From Chloroflexota bacterium (GTDB lineage Bacteria; Chloroflexota; Anaerolineae; Aggregatilineales; Phototrophicaceae), in contig JAIUNI010000025.1 in NCBI GenBank assembly GCA_020161935.1, positions 1-38,601 of the forward strand: a DNA stretch of 38,601 bases, given 5' to 3'. Made by a program: the position numbers and the translations under genes. Of the stretch, positions 23,968 to 31,198 are shown piece by piece. Within the stretch, counting starts at the first letter, position 1. Each line of letters opens with the position of its first letter. Below the pieces are notes generated by a model. That model was not told where the DNA came from and did not search any database. It worked only from the letters and a program-made list of their open reading frames with translations.

Positions 23968-24080
23968 CGACCTGAGCCCTCACCTTGCCCATGCTCTTTT
24001 CCATTGTAACACAAACAACGGGAGAAGATTGCTCCGCGCGTTTGGGGGGACACCAGCGATGAGAGATGAAGGGCTGCGGG

Positions 24081-24425
24081 TTAGCGGGCTTCCGTCCGGT
24101 AGTCGTCACGCGGGGGGGAGAAACAGTCGATGATGACCGAGTCCATCAGGGCTTTGCAACTGTGAATGATGCCGCCGGGAATGGCGTAGCTGTCACCGGG
24201 GTTGACGATGAACACGTCGCCGTTAACAGTGTACTCCATCTTGCCGCGTACCACATAACCCACTTGGTCGTTGCGGTGGCTGTGCGGCTGCACGACTGCA
24301 CCGCGTTCGATGAAAAACTCGCAGAGCATGGTTTCGTCCGTCGTACCCATTGTGCGGCGGTATACGCCGGGCAGCATCTCGACTTGATGCGCCTCGTTGG
24401 GGGAAACAAAATATCCATCCGCCAT
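24081..24425 (-). CDS. Cupin-domain protein
   Basis: The 114-residue single-domain cupin has motif 1 HSHRNDQVGYVVRGKMEY, with His48, His50 and Asp53 in the position usually taken by Glu, and motif 2 PGDSYAIPGGIIHSC with His88. These would bind one divalent metal. Single-domain cupins of this form act as small dioxygenases, isomerases or sensors; substrate unknown. The Glu-to-Asp change is conservative. It is divergent from the GH13 gene at 24595, with 169 bp between the start codons. AAGGG precedes the ATG. Not obviously part of the SDR/dehydrogenase run that points the same way further on. Confidence 0.85.
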   Translation of the reverse strand: MADGYFVSPNEAHQVEMLPGVYRRTMGTTDETMLCEFFIERGAVVQPHSHRNDQVGYVVRGKMEYTVNGDVFIVNPGDSYAIPGGIIHSCKALMDSVIIDCFSPPRDDYRTEAR

Positions 24426-24594
24426 GATGACACCCTTAAACTGTAAACCCTGTACACATCCTCAATTGTTGACTATTATGCGAGGGACGACTGAGATTGT
24501 CCACGCACCTAACAGAACCAATCTGCTTGATTCCACTTCATGACCCCTTCCCGCCCTTTTCACTGTTTTACTGTAAACACAAGGGAGTAATCAA

Positions 24595-26199
24595 ATGGCT
24601 GTTAGTTTTTTGAAACGTAGCCCTTCTAGACTCGTGGATGTGATGCATTGGACGCGGCACCAAATTGACCGCATAAAACTTACTTATACGACCGGGAGAT
24701 ATGTAGCCGTGACCCCGTGGCCCCAAAAACCGTTTATCTACCAGATCAACACTTACGTGTGGCTGAACACCCTCAGCCGCGCTTACAAACGTCCCTTGAC
24801 CCTCGAAAACGTGCCGGATAAGGTGCTGGACGAAATCGCCAGCTACAACTGTGATGCTGTCTGGCTAATGGGCATCTGGCAGCGGAGCGCGGCGGCACGC
24901 GCCAGCGCCCACAACTACCTGCACGAGTATCGCGGGGCGCTGCCCGACCTTACACCGGACGATGTGCCGGGGTCGCCATATGCCGTCGGTGCGTATCAGG
25001 TCGAGGAACTTTTCGGCGGGCGCGTGGGTTTGGCGCTGTTCCGCAAGCGGCTGCGTGATCGTGGTATCAAGCTGGTGCTGGATTTCGTGCCAAACCATGT
25101 AGCGACCGACCACGCATGGATCAAAACACACCCTGAATATATGGTGCAGGCTCAGGTGAAAGACCTGAAGGAACGCTCCAGTGACTTCTTCATGACTAAG
25201 GACGCGCTGGGCAAAGAAATGGTGGTGGCGCACGGGCGCGACCCGTATTTCCCCGGTTGGATTGATACCGCGCAGCTTAACGCCTACAACCCGAATTTAC
25301 GCCGCGCCACCCTCACCACGCTGCTAGACATCGCCAACCAGTGTGACGCGGTGCGCTGTGATATGGCGATGCTCATGTTGAACGAGGTATTCGCGCGGAC
25401 GTGGGGCGCGTACGCACCGGAAAAGCCCGCGACCGAGTATTGGACAGACATTATTCCGAATGTCAAGAAGTCCTACCCTGAATTCAAGTTTATCGCCGAA
25501 GTGTATTGGGACTTGGAAGCCACGCTGCACGGGCTAGGCTTCGACTACTGCTACGACAAGCGCCTTTACGACCGCATCCGTGAAGGGCATTGGAGCGAAA
25601 TCCGCGCCCACCTGCTCGCGCCAATTGAGTTCCAAAAATCGCTGGTGCGCTTCATCGAGAACCACGACGAACCCCGCGCGGCGGCGGCCTTAGGCATCTC
25701 GCGCAGTTTGCCAGCAGCCGTGCTGATCTGCACACTGCCGGGGGCAACCCTGCTGCATGATGGGCAGTTCGTCGGGCGGCGGGTGAAGCTGCCGGTTCAG
25801 TTGGGCCGCCAGCCGACCGAAAAACTCAATAACGAACTAAAAGCCTATTACCTGAAGCTGCTGACCGAAACCCGCAAGCCGATTTATCAGGAGGGCGAAT
25901 GGTGGCTGTTCCACCCCACGCCCGGCAAACCGGACGGCAGCTATCATAACCTGATCGCGTATGGTTGGCGGTCGGCGGATGATATGTGCGTGGTGGTGGC
26001 GAACATGAGTGACCACCACTCGACCAGCAATATTCCGCTGAACTTCTGGCCGGAACTCGCGGACAGTAATTGGCTGCTGACGGATACGCTTGACGGCGCA
26101 GCCAGCTACGAACGCTCAGGGGCGGCGATGCACGATCCCGGCTTGTACGTCGATCTGCAACCCTATGAGTCGCACATTTTCCACTTCCAGCGGGCGTAA
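24595..26199 (+). CDS. GH13 alpha-amylase family glycoside hydrolase (cytoplasmic)
   Basis: The 534-residue protein has the four GH13 regions in order: DFVPNH (163-168), VRCDMAML with nucleophile Asp256, AEVYW with acid/base Glu302, and FIENHDEPR with Asp358. Arg254 and His357 are also in place. No signal peptide is visible, so it works inside the cell on alpha-glucans, trehalose or sucrose-like sugars. The N-terminal FIYQINTYVWL and the insert between regions I and II are typical of GH13 members that are not classical secreted amylases; the subfamily cannot be told. AGGGAG precedes the ATG. It converges with the SDR gene at 26204, only 4 bp away. Confidence 0.9.
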   Translation: MAVSFLKRSPSRLVDVMHWTRHQIDRIKLTYTTGRYVAVTPWPQKPFIYQINTYVWLNTLSRAYKRPLTLENVPDKVLDEIASYNCDAVWLMGIWQRSAAARASAHNYLHEYRGALPDLTPDDVPGSPYAVGAYQVEELFGGRVGLALFRKRLRDRGIKLVLDFVPNHVATDHAWIKTHPEYMVQAQVKDLKERSSDFFMTKDALGKEMVVAHGRDPYFPGWIDTAQLNAYNPNLRRATLTTLLDIANQCDAVRCDMAMLMLNEVFARTWGAYAPEKPATEYWTDIIPNVKKSYPEFKFIAEVYWDLEATLHGLGFDYCYDKRLYDRIREGHWSEIRAHLLAPIEFQKSLVRFIENHDEPRAAAALGISRSLPAAVLICTLPGATLLHDGQFVGRRVKLPVQLGRQPTEKLNNELKAYYLKLLTETRKPIYQEGEWWLFHPTPGKPDGSYHNLIAYGWRSADDMCVVVANMSDHHSTSNIPLNFWPELADSNWLLTDTLDGAASYERSGAAMHDPGLYVDLQPYESHIFHFQRA

Positions 26200-26203
26200 G
26201 CGC

Positions 26204-26947
26204 CTATCGCGGCGCGGGGGTGCTGGCTTTGTGCAGCGTGTAACCGCCATCGACCGAGAGTACCACGCCCGTAAGGTAACGCGCGTCCGGTGAGGCCAGC
26301 AGCCGGCAGACCGAGGCCAGATCGGCAAAGGTGCCGAGCCGCCCCATCGGTGTTGCCTGTTCCAGCAGCGGTTGGCTGTCAGCGTTCAGGTAGTCGGCTG
26401 ACCACGCATCCGGCAGCCAGCCCATCACCACCACATTGACCGTGATGCCGTGCGGCGCGAGTTCGACCGCCGCCAGCCGTGCCGGAACGTGCAAAGCCGC
26501 CAGCGAAGTCGCTACCACGCTCAAATCCTTGTGTGCGCTCAAGGCCGCCACCGAGGACAGCACGAGGATGCTGCCGCCGCGTCCCTGTGCTTGCAGGTGC
26601 TTACCCACCGCCCGCAGTGCATACACACTCGACTCGAAGTTGCCATGTAGGGCAGCATCCCAATCATCAAGCGTGCTGTCGAGAAAGCGCACCGCTTTGA
26701 ACCACGCGGGTGCGATGATGGCGATGTCGATTGACCCGACCGCCGCGATTTCCGCGTCCAACACGGCAGGGTCATTCAGCGTCAGCGGGGCGGTTCGGCT
26801 GGTGATTTGCGCGGCTGCTGCGGCATCCTCCGGCGTGTGACCGACGACGATCTCCATCCCCGCCGCTTGCAATTCACGTGTAATCCCCGCCACCGTTGAA
26901 AGTGATTTACCAATGAGCAAGGCTGTTTTTGTTTGAAGGTCAGCCAT
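26204..26947 (-). CDS. SDR-fold protein lacking catalytic Tyr and Lys (pseudo-SDR)
   Basis: The 247-residue protein keeps the overall SDR plan: an Asn in GNFESS, the strand LVLSSVAAL with a Ser, AAVELAPHGITVNVV, and the C-terminal R-G---DLASVCRLLAS then YLTGVVLSVDGGY. The key residues are changed. The dinucleotide-binding TGxxxGIG is LIGKSLSTVAGIT, and the Tyr-x-x-x-Lys of the active site is replaced by VATSL, aligned by the following AALH and AVELAPHGI. It is therefore unlikely to be a working oxidoreductase and may be a structural or regulatory partner. The gene starts 9 nt after the intact SDR stops, with AGGAA before the ATG. It is intact, with no frameshift. Confidence 0.85.
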   Translation of the reverse strand: MADLQTKTALLIGKSLSTVAGITRELQAAGMEIVVGHTPEDAAAAAQITSRTAPLTLNDPAVLDAEIAAVGSIDIAIIAPAWFKAVRFLDSTLDDWDAALHGNFESSVYALRAVGKHLQAQGRGGSILVLSSVAALSAHKDLSVVATSLAALHVPARLAAVELAPHGITVNVVVMGWLPDAWSADYLNADSQPLLEQATPMGRLGTFADLASVCRLLASPDARYLTGVVLSVDGGYTLHKASTPAPR

Positions 26948-26956
26948 ATTTTGTTC

Positions 26957-27733
26957 CTAATACTTCCCAATCGACAAGCCGCCGTCGATGCGGATGCCGA
27001 CACCCGTGACGTAATCCCCATCCGCCGCCAGATAAACCACCGCCCGACCCATCTCATAGGGTTCTCCCGCCCGTTTCAGCGGAACGGCCTGCCGCTGGCG
27101 TTCGACACCCGCAGCCGTTTGCAAATCCGGCGTGGGGTCGTTGAGCGCCGACGGCACCCAACCGGGGCCGATGTGGTTGACGGTGATGTTGTAGGGCGCG
27201 AGTTCCAGCGCAAGGCTGCTGGTAAAAATGTGCATCGCGTACTTGGTCGCGCCGTAAATCGGGTTGATGGTGAACTGCACATCCGCCTGCACCGACGAGG
27301 TGATGATGATGCGCCCACCTGTTCCCTGCGCGATCATCTGGCGGGCGGCAGCTTGGCACACGTAAACGTTGCCCTTGATGTTGACATTGACGACCGGCTG
27401 TAGATTTTGCGGCGTGGTTTCGAGGATCGGCTGCCAGCGAATGATGCCCGCGTTGCTGGCGACAATATCGATCCGCCCCAACTCGCGCACGGCACAGTCG
27501 AACATGGCGTTCACCTGCGCGGGGTCAGTCACATCGGCGGGGATAGCAGCCGCGCGGCGACCGAGCGCCCGCAGTTCCGCTGCCCGCTGCTCCAGTGCAT
27601 CTGCCTGCGACACATCGTTCAGCACCACGTCCGCACCTTCATCCGCCAGCGCACGGGCAATCCCCCAGCCAATACTGCGGTCGTTCGCCGCCCCCGTCAC
27701 CAACGCCACTTTGCCTTGCAGCCGCATAATCAT
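26957..27733 (-). CDS. SDR family oxidoreductase (intact)
   Basis: The 258-residue product has the cofactor motif TGAANDRSIGWGIA, the SNAG element, IITSS with the catalytic Ser, YGATK giving the catalytic Tyr and Lys, AL-LAPYNITVNHIGPGW, and a C-terminal YVTGVGIRIDGG. This is a classical NAD(P)-dependent SDR acting on an alcohol or ketone, perhaps a sugar or polyol given its neighbours. The frame is open to a TTG at 27757, but AAGG is properly spaced for ATG 27733 (27727 is also possible). It lies between the zinc dehydrogenase and the degenerate SDR on the same strand, and the three probably form one operon. Confidence 0.9.
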   Translation of the reverse strand: MIMRLQGKVALVTGAANDRSIGWGIARALADEGADVVLNDVSQADALEQRAAELRALGRRAAAIPADVTDPAQVNAMFDCAVRELGRIDIVASNAGIIRWQPILETTPQNLQPVVNVNIKGNVYVCQAAARQMIAQGTGGRIIITSSVQADVQFTINPIYGATKYAMHIFTSSLALELAPYNITVNHIGPGWVPSALNDPTPDLQTAAGVERQRQAVPLKRAGEPYEMGRAVVYLAADGDYVTGVGIRIDGGLSIGKY

Positions 27734-27775
27734 CTCTACCTTTTTAGGTACTGCCAACGCACATTATTCCCGTAT

Positions 27776-27819
27776 TATTCCCCTCCCTGTTACTACGGGG
27801 AGGGGTTAGGGGTGGGGTA
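27776..27819 (+). repeat. Dispersed GC-rich palindromic repeat (copy 2)
   Basis: CCCCTCCCTGTTACTACGGG begins a block that ends in G-rich sequence to GGGGT; the CCCCTCCC/GGGGAGGGG arms form a hairpin around 27778-27805. It is the inverted match of 13547-13592 and lies between the SDR start and the dehydrogenase stop. Confidence 0.85.
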
Positions 27820-28854
27820 CTAACTCGCTGGATAGAAAATGGTCTTAATCCCCGTTTTATCCTCAAAGGTGTCGAAACCCTTTTTCCAATCCGTCACCTC
27901 GAACTGGTGGGTAATCAGCGGCTTGGTCTGCACCTTGCCCTCCGCCATCAATTGCAGCGCCCTTATCCACGACGAGGGGACGCTGGCGTTCGTGCCGGTG
28001 GCGACCAATTCCTTGTACACCAATTGGTCAACATCCCAGCCAATCGGTCGCCCGAATAAGCCAATCTGCACATAGCGACCGCGCCGCCGTACCAGCTTCA
28101 ACAGGTGTTGGGCAGCCGGTTCCGCACCCGCGCACTCGTAAACCACATCCGCCCCCAAGCCTTCGACGGTCAGGTCGGCGATCAACTGCTCGGCATTTTC
28201 TTTTTGCACGTTGACGATATGATCTGCACCCAACTGCTTCGCCATCGCGAGGCGGTGTTCATCCGCGTTCGTGCCGAGGACGATCACAGTCGCCCCCGCC
28301 GCCTTGACGACTTGCAGCGTCAGCAGGCCAATCGCACCCGGCCCCGCGATGACCGCCACATCACCGGGGAAAACAGTGGGCGTGTTGGTGACAGCATGGA
28401 CGACACACGCCAGCGGTTCGGTCAGCGCACCGGCTTGGAAATCGACATTCTCCGGCAGCAGGTGGATATTCTGCGCGGGAACGATCACGTAGTTGGTGAA
28501 ACCGCCGTTGACCCGCGACCCAATCGAGCGCCGGTTCAGGCACAGGTTCACCTGCCCGCTGCGGCAGTAACGGCACTGCCCGCACGAGGCGAAATAGGTT
28601 TCGGTGGTCACACGCATCCCCGCCTCAAGGCCACTCACACCCTTGCCAACCTCGGCAATTTCAGCCGCGACCTCATGCCCCAGCACGACAGGGGGGATGT
28701 ACTTAAACTCGTCCTTGAGGATGTGCAGGTCAGTGCCGCATAAGCCTGCCGCTTTTACCCGCAGCTTAACCTGCCCATCGCCCACCTGCGGCTCGTCGAT
28801 GTCGCGCACCTCAACATTGCCGGCACCCAACGCAACTTTCATAATGGCTTTCAT
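27820..28854 (-). CDS. Zinc-dependent medium-chain alcohol dehydrogenase (sorbitol/threonine dehydrogenase-like)
   Basis: From ATG 28854 the product has 344 residues. Catalytic zinc ligands are Cys39 (LCGTD), His60 and Glu61 (GHE). Structural zinc cysteines are Cys91, Cys94, Cys97 and Cys105 (CGQCRYCRSGQVNLC). The cofactor motif is GPGAIG with a VLG strand end, suited to NAD. The pattern fits MDR enzymes that oxidise polyols or threonine. The frame is open another 48 codons upstream, but that stretch is non-coding in composition, contains an operator-like palindrome, and AAAGG is 7 nt before ATG 28854. It is first in the dehydrogenase-SDR-SDR run and probably induced by a sugar through a LacI-type repressor not encoded here. 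Confidence 0.92.
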   Translation of the reverse strand: MKAIMKVALGAGNVEVRDIDEPQVGDGQVKLRVKAAGLCGTDLHILKDEFKYIPPVVLGHEVAAEIAEVGKGVSGLEAGMRVTTETYFASCGQCRYCRSGQVNLCLNRRSIGSRVNGGFTNYVIVPAQNIHLLPENVDFQAGALTEPLACVVHAVTNTPTVFPGDVAVIAGPGAIGLLTLQVVKAAGATVIVLGTNADEHRLAMAKQLGADHIVNVQKENAEQLIADLTVEGLGADVVYECAGAEPAAQHLLKLVRRRGRYVQIGLFGRPIGWDVDQLVYKELVATGTNASVPSSWIRALQLMAEGKVQTKPLITHQFEVTDWKKGFDTFEDKTGIKTIFYPAS

Positions 28855-28885
28855 AAAAAGACCTTTGTCACAGAAGTTTATAGTT

Positions 28886-28901
28886 ATGCAATCGATTGCA
28901 T
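28886..28901. promoter_or_regulatory. LacI-family-type operator palindrome upstream of the zinc dehydrogenase
   Basis: ATGCAATCGATTGCAT is a perfect 16-bp palindrome and agrees fully with the LacI-family consensus TGNAANCGNTTNCA. It lies 32 bp before the dehydrogenase ATG and next to TTACAC upstream and TATAAA downstream on the minus strand, so it probably overlaps the promoter. A repressor bound there would block transcription. Confidence 0.75.
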
Positions 28902-29008
28902 AAAGTGTAACGCGCTGGGCAGCAGAATGCAAAACCCACCACCTACACTCATATATCCCAAATACACTGGGGATATAGGGAATCGGAAATGTGAACAAAT
29001 GTTTAAGA

Positions 29009-29030
29009 GTTGGGATATAACTTGGGATAA
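29009..29030 (-). repeat. TTATCCCAA box, copy B
   Basis: Read on the minus strand the 22-bp block begins TTATCCCAAG and ends TCCCAAC. It matches copy A (30245-30266) at 20 of 22 positions and is inverted relative to it, on the other side of dnaN. A third TATCCCAA word is at 28951-28960. Confidence 0.8.
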
Positions 29031-29041
29031 AATGGGAATTT

Positions 29042-29070
29042 GTAGGGGTTTACCGGCGGTAAACCCCTAC
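29042..29070. repeat. Perfect palindrome downstream of dnaN
   Basis: GTAGGGGTTTACC (29042-29054) and its complement (29058-29070) form a 13-bp perfect stem around GGC. It lies 14 bp past the dnaN stop and may stop transcription or protect the mRNA end. No T run follows on the minus strand, so it is not a classic terminator. It begins GTAGGGG like other palindromes in the window. Confidence 0.85.
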
Positions 29071-29084
29071 TCGATAACCGATAT

Positions 29085-30218
29085 TTACCGCGTGACCTGC
29101 ATCGGCATGATGACGCTGACAAAATCGTCACGGTTTTCAGGGCGGATGACACCGGGGTTCGCCGCGCCGTTGCTTTCCAGCACCACCCGTTCGTCGTTGA
29201 TAACGTTCAGCACGTCGATCAGGTAGCGGATGTTAAACGAGATGTTGAGCGCCTCACCCTCGACCGAAGCATCCAGCATCCCTTCGTTGTCGCCGCGTTC
29301 GGCGGACATACCGACAATCGTCACCGCACCCGGTTCGCCGGGGCCAGCCGCCGGTTTGACCAGCAGCTTGGCGCTGTAGGCCGAGTCACGAGCGAAGATT
29401 TCCGCGCGCTTGCAAGCCGCCAGCAGGTCGCTGGTGTACATCACCGACGAAGTCACATAGCTGCGCGGGATAATCGCCGCAAAGTCCGGGAACTTGCCTT
29501 CGAGCAGTTGCGTGGCGACATCCGTGTGCTTCATGTGGAATAGAACAATGTCGCGTTCTTTGGGCAGTGTGATCGTCACCACATCGTCATCGTCGCCGAT
29601 GATACGCCCGACTTCACTCAGCGCCTTCGCCGGAATCACGATGTCGATCCGCTTGGCAAAGGTTTGTTCGATGTCGGTTGTCCGCACCGCGAGGCGGTAT
29701 CCATCGGCAGAAGCCATCGTCATGACGTTGCCGTCAAGCTGCATCAGCACGCCGGTCAAAATCGGGCGGTTATCTTCCTTCGCGGCGGCGAACACCGTCT
29801 GGTTAATCATATCCTTAAGCGTCTTGCCGGGGAGCGTGATGTCTGCGTCACCACCTGCCGGAATGACCGGAAACTCGGCGGCATCAATCCCCTTGACGTT
29901 CGAAACCGTCGCGCCGCAGCGCACGTTGACCGTTAGCGTAGCGGGATCGAGCGACAGATCAACCCGTTCTGGCGACAGGTTATTCACGAGATCAGCCAGT
30001 GTTTTAGCGGGCAGTGTGATCGAGCCTTCCTGCTCGACCTTCGCGCCAATCCATGTGGTGATGCTCATTTCGAGGTTGGTGGCGGCCAGCTTGACACGCG
30101 CGTCTTCGGTGGCAACAAGGATGTTGCCCAACACCGGCAGCGTGGGACGGTTTTCAACGGCGCGGGCGACAATGCCAAGCCCTTTGGCGAGTTTATCTTG
30201 TAAAACGCTGGTTTTCAT
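29085..30218 (-). CDS. dnaN: DNA polymerase III beta sliding clamp
   Basis: The 377-residue protein has the three-fold repeated clamp architecture. Recognisable pieces are ENRPTLPVLGNILV near the N-terminus, the middle-domain NRPILTGVLMQ and ADGYRLAVR, EGKFPDFAAIIPR with its GKFPD motif, and the C-terminal VIMPMQVTR. The ring clamps polymerase III and repair enzymes to DNA. GGAG lies about 10 nt before ATG 30218. dnaA and recF, usual neighbours, are absent, so this is not the typical origin arrangement. A 22-bp box sits right after a TATACT -10 just upstream (30245-30272), implying control by a DNA-binding protein. Confidence 0.96.
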   Translation of the reverse strand: MKTSVLQDKLAKGLGIVARAVENRPTLPVLGNILVATEDARVKLAATNLEMSITTWIGAKVEQEGSITLPAKTLADLVNNLSPERVDLSLDPATLTVNVRCGATVSNVKGIDAAEFPVIPAGGDADITLPGKTLKDMINQTVFAAAKEDNRPILTGVLMQLDGNVMTMASADGYRLAVRTTDIEQTFAKRIDIVIPAKALSEVGRIIGDDDDVVTITLPKERDIVLFHMKHTDVATQLLEGKFPDFAAIIPRSYVTSSVMYTSDLLAACKRAEIFARDSAYSAKLLVKPAAGPGEPGAVTIVGMSAERGDNEGMLDASVEGEALNISFNIRYLIDVLNVINDERVVLESNGAANPGVIRPENRDDFVSVIMPMQVTR

Positions 30219-30244
30219 TAGACAGGTGGCTCCTGTTAGCTGCT

Positions 30245-30272
30245 TTATCCCAAATTATTTCCCAACAGTATA
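30245..30272 (-). promoter_or_regulatory. Putative dnaN promoter -10 with TTATCCCAA box (copy A)
   Basis: On the minus strand TATACT (30272-30267) is a candidate -10. It is followed at once by a 22-bp block (30266-30245) which on the plus strand begins TTATCCCAAATTAT and ends TCCCAAC. The block would cover the transcription start, a position typical of repressor operators. No clear -35 is seen. Confidence 0.5.
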
Positions 30273-30410
30273 CAACAGGTGTTCGGTTATGGGTAGCGGG
30301 AGGCGCGGGTAAAATGATCCCAAACCAATCAGACTGATCGATACCCGACAATAAGGTGCGATGAATAGTCATCTTCCGCACCCAGAAACACTTTTGAACC
30401 ACAGCTTTAG

Positions 30411-30434
30411 ACTGAAAACTGTTGACTGATAACC
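30411..30434 (+). repeat. Heptamer tandem repeat (ACTGNNN type)
   Basis: Three 7-bp units ACTGAAA, ACTGTTG, ACTGATA plus ACC. On the minus strand it reads as AGT spaced every 7 bp, like the other AGT heptamers in the window. Confidence 0.82.
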
Positions 30435-30439
30435 ATTCC

Positions 30440-31117
30440 CTACACCACACCCACCCGCTGCGCGAATTCTTGCAGTGGGGCGGCTGCCGTGCGGACAATC
30501 GGCTGCCCATGCCCGAACAGCAGCGTCTCTGCTTTGAGTGCCAGCAGCTTCTTGATCGACCGCTTATTTTCTTCCGCGTCTGCCGTCAGGAAGGCCAGCG
30601 GCAGCGTCATCTTATTCATTAGGTAAAAGATCGCATCGCCGGTAATGACCAGCTTACTCGCCGGATGCCAGAACGACACATGCCCCGGCGAGTGACCCGG
30701 CGTATTGATGATCTGCAACCCACCGAGGATGGGCAGCGTTTCCTCACCGTTGAAGGTGCGGTCTACCGTCGTGGGCTTGACCTTCGTATCCGGCGGGCGG
30801 AAACCGGAAGGCCGCCGCACCACCGACTGCTCGCCTTGAATGATGGGCTTCTCCAACGGATGGCACCACACTTCCGCGCCGGTCGCCTGCTTGAGCTGCG
30901 GCAGGCTGCCCACATGGTCAGGATGCCCGTGTGTAATCAGGATACGCTTCACGGCGGCGGGTTCGTGTCCCGCCGCTTTCAACTGCGCCAGTATCTTATC
31001 CCCCGCGTTGGCGATGCTCGTGTCAACCAATGTCAGCCCATCCGTGTCTTGCAGCATGTAAACACGACCGGCGATCAACCCCGTAAACGTGAAAATCTGC
31101 GGCAGTATCGGTTCCAT
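30440..31117 (-). CDS. MBL-fold metallo-hydrolase
   Basis: The 225-residue protein has the metallo-beta-lactamase metal site: HGHPDH (63-68), a later His in TPGHSPGH, the bridging Asp in VITGDAIFY and the final His in LLFGHGQP. It begins with the usual beta strand pair ending in LVDTS. Members include glyoxalase II-like thioesterases, lactonases and others, so the substrate cannot be set. ATG 31117 with a G-rich site upstream is preferred; ATG 31138 with AGG 7-8 nt upstream is also possible. The amidohydrolase gene ends 81 bp upstream on the same strand, so both may be one unit. Confidence 0.9.
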   Translation of the reverse strand: MEPILPQIFTFTGLIAGRVYMLQDTDGLTLVDTSIANAGDKILAQLKAAGHEPAAVKRILITHGHPDHVGSLPQLKQATGAEVWCHPLEKPIIQGEQSVVRRPSGFRPPDTKVKPTTVDRTFNGEETLPILGGLQIINTPGHSPGHVSFWHPASKLVITGDAIFYLMNKMTLPLAFLTADAEENKRSIKKLLALKAETLLFGHGQPIVRTAAAPLQEFAQRVGVV

Positions 31118-31198
31118 AGCGCCCCCGTTATGACACATGATATGACCTAACTATCCGCATTATAGTGGCAATCACGTTTATAGAAGTGTGAACGTTAC

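Noticed and set aside
27734..27757. Upstream TTG start for the intact SDR
   Set aside because: AAGG is spaced for the ATG at 27733, and the extra residues do not belong to the SDR fold.
30245..30266. Replication origin with DnaA boxes next to dnaN
   Set aside because: The words TTATCCCAA differ from TTATCCACA, only a few are present, and dnaA, recF and an AT-rich unwinding region are missing.
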